A stretch of 64,000 nucleotides of DNA. Origin: Rhizophagus irregularis. Taxonomy: Eukaryota > Glomeromycota > Glomeromycetes > Glomerales > Glomeraceae. The stretch spans positions 868,001 through 932,000 of the forward strand of contig NC_089432.1 in assembly GCF_026210795.1 (NCBI RefSeq), written 5' to 3'. This document shows, piece by piece, positions 46,041-56,699 of this stretch (within the stretch, counting starts at the first letter, position 1; every line of letters starts with the position of its first letter). The notes under the pieces were generated by a model. That model was not told the origin of the DNA, searched no databases, and saw only the letters and a list, made by a program, of their open reading frames with translations. The position numbers and the translations under genes were made by a program.

Positions 46041-47639
46041 TAATTAATATTTTCTGTTTATTTTTTCATTATCTGTTATTACTAATATATTAATATAACA
46101 TTTTTATTAATTTTATAGTATACTTTTTTAATTTAATCGCATAAATCATTCTGTAAATATTTTTTTTAGTAAACAAATTCTAATAAATAAATTTCATGAA
46201 TAAATTTAATTTTTTCTTTAATAAATCTAATAAATAAACAAATGTTTTAATGTTTTAGTAAATACTGTTAATAAATATAGCCAAAACTTTCATATTAAAA
46301 TGTCAACCTAATAGAACAGGCGCAGATGAATCACGCGCTGAATCGAATAACGGTTACACAAACATTTTTTTTTTATTTATAGATATAATAAAAAATATAT
46401 ATATATAAAAAATGATTCAAAAATACGAAATCGAAATCTATAATTGTTTACGTTATTTTAAATAAGTACAAGAACAAAAAATCGATATTTATTTACATTG
46501 TACAAAAACCGTTCCTCTAAGAAAATTCTTTGTTAAAAAAACATCATTATATATGTACCATATTAAGTAAATTGAACGTTTAGTTACACGAAAAAAATAA
46601 ACTTTCTAATTGCGTAAATCAATGTCGGTCTAATTATCCCGCCATCTTGCATATTTATTCATTCTAACCTTGTTTTGGTTTCAGCCGTTGTACCTCACAT
46701 GTTAGGATTTGATCATTTTAATTTTTGCTGTTGCATATGTTGATCACTTAAATCGAGGAAACAAAAAATCCAATATATATATTTATTATATACTGTCACG
46801 TGATAAACACACTATAGCTAAAATTGCGTTTACAATAAAAAATATCAGTTTTTGATTTATTCGCTTATTATCAAATCGCGTGATGTAAAAATGATCAGAT
46901 GAATATAAGATGGAATTATAGTCTCCAAATTTCTTCAGTATAATTTTCTGGTGCATGTTGATAATGCAATTTTAACGCTGATTCTTAAAGTTTTCAACGG
47001 TAATTATTATTTTAAAATTTTATTGACATATATTACATGAAAAATCTATATACAGTACTTAATAAACAATCAAATTTTAAACGTAAAAAAATCTTAATTT
47101 AGGTGTAACCTTACAAATTCCTCAATTTTTTTTTTACCATGATTTAAATCTAAAATTTCAAAATAAAACCTTATATGTAAAAAACATAAAATGTAAAGGG
47201 GATTAGGTTTAAATTACTTCTAGATTAACACCCAAGTAGGATTTTAAGGCGATTTTTTACTTTAAAAGGCAAAAATTTTGGTTGATCATTTCATTTCAGT
47301 CAGATTTTCACCAAAATTTTCTATTCCGTTTTTGAAAATCATCCACATGCATAGTTGCCATGGATACAAAAAAAATTGCCTTTTTCGTAAAAAACTCTCA
47401 GTTTAATCTTAAATATTAGTACAGTACTGTACATGTACATGTACAAGTACAAGAGCAAGAACATGAACATGTACATGTACATGTACAGAGAAAGTGAACA
47501 TTCACTATGGAAACTTTTTGCGCTGAGTTTAACTGTGCTGCTCAAAAAGAATGTTAACTTGACAGATCATGAAATAGTATGTTGATCATTTTTTATTAAA
47601 ATGTGAAAATTTTTTTTTTTTAATTAAAAATGTCAAAAA
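46041..47639. other. Gene-poor stretch with a TGTACA palindrome
   Basis: No gene. Positions 47427-47444 (CTGTACATGTACATGTAC) and 47471-47488 are perfect inverted repeats, together forming a run of TGTACA hexamers with a 26-base centre. Confidence 0.5.
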
Positions 47640-48890
47640 CTTGATTAAAAAACAAAAAAAAATTAAATTTTTTAATTAAAAAAGTCAGACTTGACGTTTT
47701 TTGTTATTAAAAATCAAAAAAAAAATGATTTTATTAATCAAAAATGTCAGACTTGACGTTTTTTGTTATTAAAATCAAAAAAAATGATTTTTTTTTAATT
47801 AAAAACGTCAGACTTGACGTTTTTTGTTATTAAAAATCAAAAAAAAAATATATTTTTTAATTAAAAACGTCAGACTTGACGTTTTTTGTTATTAAAAATC
47901 AAAAAAAATATTTTTTTTAATTATAAACGTCAGACTTGACGTTTTTTGTTATTAAAAATCAAAAAAAAATATTTTTTTTAATTATAAACGTCAGACTTGA
48001 CGTTTTTTGTTATTAAAAATAAAAAAAAATATATTTTTTAATTAAAAACGTCAGACTTGACGTTTTTTGTTATTAAAAATCAAAAAAAATATTTTTTTTA
48101 ATTAAAAACGTCAGACTTGACGTTTTTTGTTATTAAAAATCAAAAAAAAGTGATTTTTTTAATTAAAAACGTCAGACTTGACGTTTTTTGTTATTAAAAA
48201 TCAAAAAAAGTGATTTTTTTAATTAAAAACGTCAGACTTGACGTTTTTTGTTATTAAAAATCAAAAAAAAGTGATTTTTTTAATTAAAAACGTCAGACTT
48301 GACGTTTTTTGTTATTAAAAATCAAAAAAAGTGATTTTTTTAATTAAAAACGTCAGACTTGACGTTTTTTGTTATTAAAAATCAAAAAAAAGTGATTTTT
48401 TTAATTAAAAACGTCAGACTTGACGTTTTTTGTTATTAAAAATCAAAAAAAAGTGATTTTTTTAATTAAAAACGTCAGACTTGACGTTTTTTGTTATTAA
48501 AAATCAAAAAAAAGTGATTTTTTTAATTAAAAACGTCAGACTTGACGTTTTTTGTTATTAAAAATCAAAAAAAAGTGATTTTTTTAATTAAAAACGTCAG
48601 ACTTGACGTTTTTTGTTATTAAAAATCAAAAAAAATATTTTTTTTAATTAAAAACGTCAGACTTGACGTTTTTTGTTATTAAAAATCAAAAAAAAAGTGA
48701 TTTTTTTAATTAAAAACGTCAGACTTGACGTTTTTTGTTATTAAAAATCAAAAAAAAAATATTTTTTTAATTAAAAACGTCAGACTTGACGTTTTTTGTT
48801 ATTAAAAATCAAAAAAAAATATTTTTTAATTAAAAACGTCAGACTTGACGTTTTTGTTATTAAAAATTAAAAAAAAAATGATTTTTTTTT
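47640..48890. repeat. 20-copy minisatellite of about 60 bp with TGACGT hairpins
   Basis: Units of 58-62 bp read TTTTTAATTAAAAACGTCAG then ACTTGACGTTTTTTGTTATT then AAAAATCAAAAAAA. GACTTGACG occurs 20 times between about 47687 and 48845. Each unit contains AAAACGTCA-GACT-TGACGTTTT, a 9-10-bp stem with a 4-base loop, and thereby two inverted TGACGT half-sites. Variation is mainly in the length of the A run and in a TGATT/ATATT switch. It directly abuts the element starting at 48901. Confidence 0.95.
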
Positions 48891-48900
48891 AATTATATTA

Positions 48901-51139
48901 GTGTACTTTTGGATATAATGGGTGAGTTTATTTTAAAAGCATACTAATACTATTAATAAATTAATAAAAGATTTTTTTATAACAATAGATTGTGTTTAGT
49001 GAGATTTATGAAAAAATTTTATGAAATTTTTTTTAATAAGAATAGCTTTGTATAAAAAATTTTCTAGAATTTTTTTTAATAACGATATATCAGCATAGTA
49101 GTAATAGTACAATAGGGTTAACTATACAATAAATAGATGTAATAAATTTTTTGGAATTTTTTTTTAATAACAGTAAATTGGTATCATATAATAGATGATA
49201 TAATAAATTTTTTTTGGAATTCTTCCTTAATAACAATATATTGGTATAGCACAATAGATAGATATAATAAAAATTTTCTGTGATTTATTTTTTAATTACA
49301 ATAGATTGGTAACTTATTAACGGAAGTTAATAATTTTTTTACAGTTCACAGTAACACTAATATTACTTTTTTTTTTAATCGCAGCGCATTTGCAGTTTTA
49401 TTAAAGTAGAAAAATAAAAGAATATGTATACATAGTATGATTCTAAAAGCTACTCTAATATAATTAAACTACAAACCACTCGTCATACGTATAGTACCCC
49501 ACGTGTGCACTGTCGAGTGATCGTTAGACTCAGTAGGTAGACAACATTTTTAATGCGTTATCTTAGCCAGACGGCCCTATCTTCAACATAGTAACACTAA
49601 TATTACTAATAAGTAATGGTAATAAAAGATTTTAGTTACATTTAATAAGGTTAATAAAAAAATTTTTTGAGATATAATAGAATGGTATAGTACAATAGAT
49701 AGATATAATAAAATTTTCTGGGATCTATTTTAATAATAACAGATTGGTATAATACAATGTATAGATATAAAAAAATATTTCTGAATTTTTTTTTTAATAA
49801 TAGATTGATATGAATATATTTTCTGGGATTTTTTTTTAGCAATAAGTCATTATATCAGTATAAAATTTTCTGGATTTTTTTTAATAACAATAGATCAGTA
49901 TGATATAATGGATAGAAATAAAAAATTTTAAGGATTTTTTTTTAATAATAATACTAGATTGGTATAGTACAATAGTTACTAGATATAAAATTTTCTGGGA
50001 TTATTTTAATAACAATAGATAGGTATAGTACAATGGACTAATTTAATAAATTTTTTTGTGATTTTTTTTAATAACAATAGATTGGTAATAGACAACTGAT
50101 TATTAATTTGTTCAATTAATAATTGTTTTTTAGTAAGATTTTTTCCAGTAATACTACTACTAATAGGTATTAATAGTTAGTTTAATGAGTTAATAAAAGA
50201 TTTTTTATAAATAGATTATATTTAATGACATATAAAAAAAATTTTGGGAGATTTTTTTTAATAACAATAGATCAATACAAAAAATTTACTGAGACTTTTT
50301 TTAATAACAATAGATTGGTATAGTACAATGAATAGATATAAAAAAATTTTAACTTTTTTTTTAATAATAGATTGATATAAATATATTTTCTGAATTTTTT
50401 TTTAACAATAGAGTCAATAAATCAATATAAAAAATTTTTTTGATAACAACAGATCAGTACTATATTATAATGGAGAGATATAAAAAATTTTTTAGATTTT
50501 TTATTAATATAATAGATCAGTTTCTGGAATTTTTTTATGACAAATTAGTATAGTACAATATATAAAATTTTCTGGGATTTATTTAAATAACAATAGATAT
50601 GATAAAATTTTTGGTGATTTTTTTTTTAGTAGCAATAGATTGGTAATAGACAATTATTACTGTGACCAAAACTGATCTGATTTACCAATTCATTATCAGT
50701 TCAGTTTTTAATGTTTTCACAACATTTTTTATTGTCTATTACCAATCTATTGTTACTAAAAAAAATAATCACCAAAAATTTATCATACCTATTGTTATTA
50801 AAATAAATCTCAGAAAATTTTTTTATTAACCTTATTAAATGTAATCTATTGTTATAAAAATCTTTCATTTATATTACTTACTAGTAATATTAGTGTTACT
50901 GTGAACTATAAAAAAATCTTACTAAAAAACAATTATTAACAAGTTAATTGTCTACTATCAACATATTGTTATTAAAAAAAAATCCCAGAAAATTTTTTTA
51001 TACCAAACTATTACTAAAAAGAAATCTCATTAAATTTTTTATAAATCTCACTAAACACAATCTATTGTTATAAAAAAATCTTTTATTAATTTATTAGTAG
51101 TATTAGTATAAAACTCACTCACTATATCCAAAAGTACAC
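48901..51139. mobile_element. 2.2-kb long-TIR element packed with internal repeats
   Basis: The left end GTGTACTTTTGGATATAATG is inverted at the right end (51121-51139), and similarity continues inward for about 130 bp (ATTAATAAAAGATTTTTTTA, AACAATAGATTGTGTTTAG). TA flanks both ends. The interior consists of some 15-20 degenerate copies, 60-100 bp each, of TTTAATAACAATAGATTGG followed by TATAGTACAATAGATAGATA and AAAATTTTCTGGGATTTTTT; orientation flips at about 50700. It contains a nested SINE at 49368-49589. No protein frame. Confidence 0.8.
49368..49589 (-). mobile_element. SINE-like retroposon with 18-bp target duplication
   Basis: The direct repeat AGTAACACTAATATTACT stands at 49350-49367 and 49590-49607. 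Between them, read on the minus strand, are 222 bp starting ATGTTGAAGATAGGGCCGTC and ending in a run of A (T-run at 49368 onward). TGGCTAAGATAACG near the 5' end fits a pol III A box and GATCACTCG about 60 bp later is a one-mismatch B box, suggesting a tRNA-derived head. It is GC-richer than its host element. Long target duplication, A-tail and lack of coding capacity together make retroposition clear; the tRNA origin is less certain. Confidence 0.85.
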
Positions 51140-51265
51140 TAGTTCGTTTATATAAATTAATATCTGAAATTATAATAAAAATTTAAATTTAATTTTTTAA
51201 TAGCCAAGGTGATTCTCTTTTCGCAGTCTTAATCTAAAGGAAAGGGTAAAACATCTGTTTCAATT

Positions 51266-53298
51266 TTAGGTTATCAAACAATTGTACTGAATAATAAAAG
51301 AAATTAAAAATACCTCAATTGGATTTAAGAATGCAAATTTCAAATTAATTTCTGAATCCTTTTTTCTACTTTTACAAATACAACCTTTTTGATTACAATT
51401 TATATCAAGAGATTTTATTTTAATCTGATTAATTTTTTGTTTTAGAAATTTAGGGCCACAATTTTCTCCCATAGAATATAAACTTATAAATTTTGGTCTC
51501 TGCCGTTTTAGTGGATTAAATTTAATAGAATTAATAAGATTTCTTATCTTATTATTATTTTTAATGGGTAATATTCCATAATCATCAGAATTGGGGTAAG
51601 ATGAAATAATGAGAATACTAAAAGTAAAATCAGGTAAATTGACATAATGATTTTTTTCTAAACAATAAGAAAATGCATACAATCCAATTTTTCCATTTTT
51701 TTGATCATTAAAAAAATGATGATTAATGACAAGAGAATTATTTGAAGAATTCAATTTGCTTAGTACAGGGATTCCAAAACAAAGAACTGATGAATCATCA
51801 TCCAAATCTAATGATTTAATTATGGTTTGATGACCTGTTGCTTTAAAATATTCATTTTGAACTTTTAATTGAATATTAAATTCTGAATGATTAAGTTCAA
51901 AATTTAAATCATAACCAATAATCATCCAATTAATTCTCAATTTATATTTACGTTTTTTAAATTTTTTTTGAATACAATGGATTACAAGACTTGGGTCTTC
52001 ACTTTGTGGCCAAATGACTTGACAATTAAAAATAGCTTTTTCCTTTTTGTCAATTACTGTTGCAAAGATACTACAATCAGCATCTTTATTTTGTATAATT
52101 TTTAAAATATTTTCTGGTATATTTAATCTAAATACTCTTGGTTTTGCATATTCAACTAAAGAATAATCATGATATTCAGTATTAGTATAAAGTATTTTTT
52201 TTCCAATTGATAATAAGACCCGTTTACGCAAATTTTCGGGTAAAGGTTGAAAAATACTAATTGGATTCTTAAATTTTATGCAACTCCAATATCTGAAATC
52301 ATTCAAAGATCCAGCCCAAACTTCTTCATCAAAATTATTAACATTAAGCTGTTGCCCTCCAATTAATTTAAAACATTCACGTTTAGAATTATTAATATTA
52401 TTGTTTAAATTTTCAGTAGTACTTTCTATTTTGATATTAGAAGCTAAACCTATATTAAATTTTTTTGAATTTTCTTCAGAACAATGCCTTAAAATATTTG
52501 ATCTCTTAAAATAAGCTTTTCCGCCAAATGTAATTTCTGTTGGAATGAACTGACCATATTCCTCAATGATTTTCTTAAAATTTCTAGGGTCTTTGGATTC
52601 TATGGCGTCTTTTACTTCTTTAATAAATTCTATATCTGGTTGTAATCTAAATTTTAAAGTTGCTTTACCATATTCACTTATGGTACAAGTTAAATTAGCG
52701 TCACAGTTAGTTTTTTTAATATTAAATCTTCCAAATGACGTGCTTAACTTTACAAAATCTTTTGTGTCAATGTCCGCAGCTAAAAGTAAATCATTTTTCA
52801 TGATTTGATCTTCTTCCGAATCAATTTCAATCGTACTGTATTTGCAACCATCAACAATTTCAGTCATTTTACAATCTTCCATTATTGTAAATGCTTTCTT
52901 ATTAGCCTTTTCTAATGTTGAAGCAATCCCATATTCTAATTTATGTTTATCTTTCAAAAATTTCCAATCAGGTTCGGATTTTAAATATAAGATTTTGTCC
53001 TTTTATTTATGATTTTTTCTAAAGTTACTCCTTCTTCGTCTTCTTTTGCTATTTCAGCTAAAATATTGTTATTGTTAATTTGACCGACTTTATTTGTGAA
53101 CGAAAATGTATCATTCATTTTAACTTTGCTATTTTGTTCAAGTTTTTTACGAATATTTGATAACTTTTCTCTAAGATTTAAACTGACTAATACACGTTTT
53201 GATTGCGGATCATCTATTTGAACTATACATGTTGCCGAAATATTTCGGCTATTTCGCCCACGTGACAAACTCTTCAAAGCAAGATCATCTGATTTCAT
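51266..53298 (-). pseudogene. MACPF-like domain protein gene with one frameshift
   Basis: Two overlapping-phase frames: 53298-52981 (105 codons, ATG at 53298) and the following frame to the stop at 51266. The seam is at about 53000, where KIINK should continue as DKILYLKSEPDWKFLKDKHK; a one- or two-base change in TAAAAGGACAAAATC explains it. The first part (RVLVSLNLREKLSNIRKKLE) looks like a ubiquitin-like-fold N-terminus. The next contains FGRFNI, IKEVKDAIE and EEYGQFIPTEITFGGKAYF, the pattern of a MACPF-type domain before its glycine turn. A C-terminal part follows (VWPQ-type strands, ICKSRKK Cys cluster). No signal peptide. A GAGGTATTT donor near 51317 suggests the true last exon may lie further left. 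Pore formation is not implied; many MACPF-like fungal proteins are uncharacterised. It could be a sequencing slip rather than a dead gene. Confidence 0.6.
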
Positions 53299-53299
53299 A

Positions 53300-54055
53300 G
53301 ATTTGGCTGAAATTAGGCTTCAAATAGGTTAATCTGGGTCTGAAGAACCTATGAAAGAACTTTTGAGGAATTTCGACCAACTTACATAATTTCGGCAGGG
53401 CTCTGGAATTTCGGACAACATATATTTAATATATGGCCAAAACTTTAAAGTCCGATTCGAAATTATTGCAGATTATGCCGAAATTTTCTGAAGTCTGCCA
53501 AAAGTTGCTGCAGATCTGGCCCAAATTATCTGAGGTTTAAAAAATTTTATTGATATATCTACAAGTAGCTATATTTTGGTGCCGAAATGCGGCCGAAATT
53601 GAAAAAAAGTTTCGGCAACATGTATAATTTGAACTGTTATATCAATATCATCTTGCACGTCAGCATTCACGTCCATTTGAAATTTCTCGAACCAATTTTG
53701 GCTATGATCAAGGCTATTAATTGGTATAATATATTAATAATATATTGAATAAATAAAATCAATTTTTTTTTTCAAAGAAAAAAATAATTGTTGAAAACGA
53801 AAACTTTTTTTCCTTGTATTTATATATATATATTTCTTATTTTCCGATCTTTTGAAATACGTTTCAAATTTTTTTTACCAATTTTTTTTTTATTATTTTA
53901 CAATGACTCTATAATCTATATTAGTATATTTTTCTTACCAAATTTGGATTTTGGCAGATTTTTTTTTTTTTTTTTTTTTTTGGTAAACGCAATTTTGGCA
54001 GATTTTAAATTTTCGGGAATTATTATGGTGTAATTGTGGAACAAGTAAACAATTA
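53300..54055. other. Intergenic, no gene seen
   Basis: Positions 53320-53640 repeat the words CCGAAATT / AATTTCGGC many times (TTTCGGCAACATG, GCCGAAATTTTCTG), perhaps a degraded array. Low-complexity T-runs follow to 54.0 kb; the 81-codon frame there (FFFFFFLVN) is an artefact. Confidence 0.45.
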
Positions 54056-54059
54056 AAAC

Positions 54060-54740
54060 ATCATCATGGGTTCATGGTTCCCTCGAAATCGGATGGTTCC
54101 TTCGAAATTCTGGTTATCATGCTTCCTTCTAATTGAATGGCTCCCTCGAAATTGGATGGTTCCTTCGAAATTTTGATCGTCATCATGGGTATGGTTCCCT
54201 CGAAATTCTGATTGTCATGGCTATTGGTTCCCTTAATATTTCTTAATATTTCTTAATATTTTGATAGTCATTGCTATGGTTCCCTCGAAATTTTGATCTG
54301 GTTCCCTTAAAATTCTGATCGTCATGTGATAGTCATTGTTATGGTTCCCTCAAAATTTTGATCTGGTTCCCTTAAAATTCTGATCGTCATGGTTATGATC
54401 CCTTGTATTCGGATCGTCATGGTTACAGTTCCCTCGAAATTCTTATAGTCACGGATTATAATTCTCTTGAAATTCTAATCTTCATGGTTATGGTTCCTGG
54501 TCGTCATAGTTACCTCTAATTGGATGGTTCTCTCGAAATGCAAACTATTATATAAGAACGTACCGAAAACTTATGATTTTGTGTAACATGCATAATAATA
54601 ATAATAATAATGTACAGGTGACCGATATTTTTACTAACTATAATTGTAATGTAAATATATTCAAGTAATATTACAGAAACGTTTGGTTCGGGATTCTGAT
54701 CGTCATAGTTCCCTTGAAATTGGATGGTTCCTTTGAAAAT
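54060..54740. repeat. Degenerate array of GGTTCCCTCGAAATT units
   Basis: About a dozen imperfect units of 35-50 bp combine GGTTCCCTCGAAATTCTGAT with CGTCATGGTTATGGTTCC. The last units are separated by A+T-rich DNA (54700-54740), and an inverted single unit, AAGGGAACCATGACGATCAG, occurs at 56411. Confidence 0.75.
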
Positions 54741-55130
54741 GTAAATTATTGATAATGACAAATATGTTTATATAATATACTATATATATTCAAGAAATAT
54801 TACAATGAATTACAAATAAAAAGATTGCAATAAATGAAAAAACAATTTTTTTACGCACATAAATTATAAAGCACTTTGTTTTGTTTACAATTAATTTTAA
54901 AATTCATGAGCACAAAATTTAATTTTGAGTTTACAAGCGCTATAGTTCATAATATGAGATAAAATGAAAAATTTTTTATTAATGTAATATTTGTATGTAC
55001 GCTTCGATAAATCTGGCTTGCATAGTCGTGATCATATCCATTTTATTTAGGTTATATATTACAATAAAGATTAATTCTAAGTTCGTAAATCTTAAGCATG
55101 CATGTAATACAAAAAAAAAGGATATTTATT

Positions 55131-55312
55131 TATATCATCAAAAATTTAGAAATTAAACATCACCTGGGCGATCATCGCCTTTACCAGCATTAGGATAGAA
55201 CTTGGGGCAGAATTAAGAATATGAATGTAACTCCGCCCAAAATGCCATCCTAATGCTGGTAAAGGCGATGATCACCCAGGCTATGTTTAGCAATTTTCTA
55301 AATTTTTTAATC
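55131..55312. mobile_element. Fold-back element
   Basis: Arms 55163-55196 and 55247-55280 pair over 34 bases with one mismatch (CCTGGGCGATCATCGCCTTT onward), separated by 50 bases. Pairing resumes outward after small gaps (AAATTTAGAAA / AAACAT). No target duplication is clear. It is an isolated GC-rich island. Confidence 0.7.
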
Positions 55313-55477
55313 TTTTTTTCATATTTTTGTATAACGTACGATAATATCAATTTTCTTTTTTTTTTGAAGTTTGATCAATTTATCATTTTTGTTTGACGGA
55401 AATATTTTAACCCAATTAAAGTGAACGTAATTACGTCTATACAAACGAATTCCGATATATTTATTTATTGAGACGTA

Positions 55478-56142
55478 CAGTGGCCTGCCAAAAGTGACCG
55501 ACCACCTAAAAATTAATGACATCAGTTATTTTCATTAATAATTTTTATATTTATTTTAAAATTAGAAATATAAAAACCTATTTTAAAGTATTTTTATACT
55601 TAATTAATAATAAAATTATGTATAAATATCTAATTTTAATGTAAAAAAAAAATTAACTTTTTAACCAGAGCAGCTAGAGCAAAATAGATAGCAAAAATCG
55701 ATTTTTCAACTAAAAATTAGCTTATTTTCAAAAAATCAGAAAGTTTTAATCAGCAGTTCTTGGAAAAATCTGCTTTTAAATCATGAATTTTGGTGAAATT
55801 TTATAATTTTTATATGTAGATCATCAATTTTGCCGATTTTTAGGAGGGGATTTCTCAGCAATTACTAATCAAATTTTTCTGATTTTTTGAAAATAAGCTA
55901 ATTTTTAGTTGAAAAATCGATTTTTGCTATCTATTTTGCTCTAGCTGCTCTGGTTAAAAAGTCAATTTTTTTTTCACATTAAAATTAGATATTTATACAC
56001 AATTTTATTATTAATTAAGTATAAAAATACTTTTTAAAATAGGTTTTTATATTTCTAATTTTAAAATAAATATAAAAATTATTAATGAAAATAACTGATT
56101 TTATTAATTTTTAGGTGGTCGGTTACTTTTGGCAGGCCACTG
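55478..56142. mobile_element. 665-bp mariner-type MITE with very long inverted arms
   Basis: The ends CAGTGGCCTGCCAAAAGT and its inverse, flanked by TA at 55476-55477 and 56143-56144. The arms of about 265 bp are almost identical (ACCGACCACCTAAAAATTAA, AGCAGCTAGAGCAAAATAGA and so on), with a centre of about 130 bp. CAGTGGC..GCCAAAAGT with TA duplication is the end pattern of Tc1/mariner elements. Near-identity of the arms indicates recent insertion. No transposase. Confidence 0.92.
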
Positions 56143-56144
56143 TA

Positions 56145-56680
56145 CATATAAAATTTTACATTAACAAAAATTTTTTCTAGCCATATTATTTTTATAAACC
56201 TGTGCCAGAAAATCCAAAAGTTGAATTCTGTGAAGTGATTCATAAATTCTAAAATCAACTGTAAATAAACAAAGAACTTTTACGTAAAAAATTATTTTTC
56301 ATTTAATGCATACTTTTTATTCGTAATTCATTGTAATATTTTTTGAAAAAATATAAATTATAATAGTATAAGTATATTTGTTATTATCAATAGTTCCAAT
56401 TATCCAATTTCAAGGGAACCATGACGATCAGAATCCCGTTTAAATCGACTTACATGCGTGTTACTAAATGGGATTAATTAAAATTTATATTTATTATCAC
56501 TTTCAGTAAATATGTTCTCAATGACAGTATATTACTTTACAAACTTAATATATCAATATTATGGAAATTCCTTGGCAAACTATTTTTAAAAATAAGAATA
56601 TAAGAATATGAAAATTTTTGTACGGTAACTATCTGAGAAATTGCCAAAGTGTACAGCAGAATTTTTCTCAGACGTACGAC
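56145..56680. other. Intergenic, no gene seen
   Basis: A+T-rich spacer between the MITE and the LINE target site; contains one inverted GGTTCCCTTGAAATTGG-type unit near 56400. Confidence 0.4.
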
Positions 56681-56699
56681 ATTAGCAGAAATCTTTTTA

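Noticed and set aside
47640-48890. CRISPR-like regular repeats
   Set aside because: No unique spacers: the whole unit repeats, and the genome is eukaryotic. The same applies to 59211-60945.
53788-54033. Hydrophobic 81-codon frame
   Set aside because: Translation of T-runs; no start context or conserved features.
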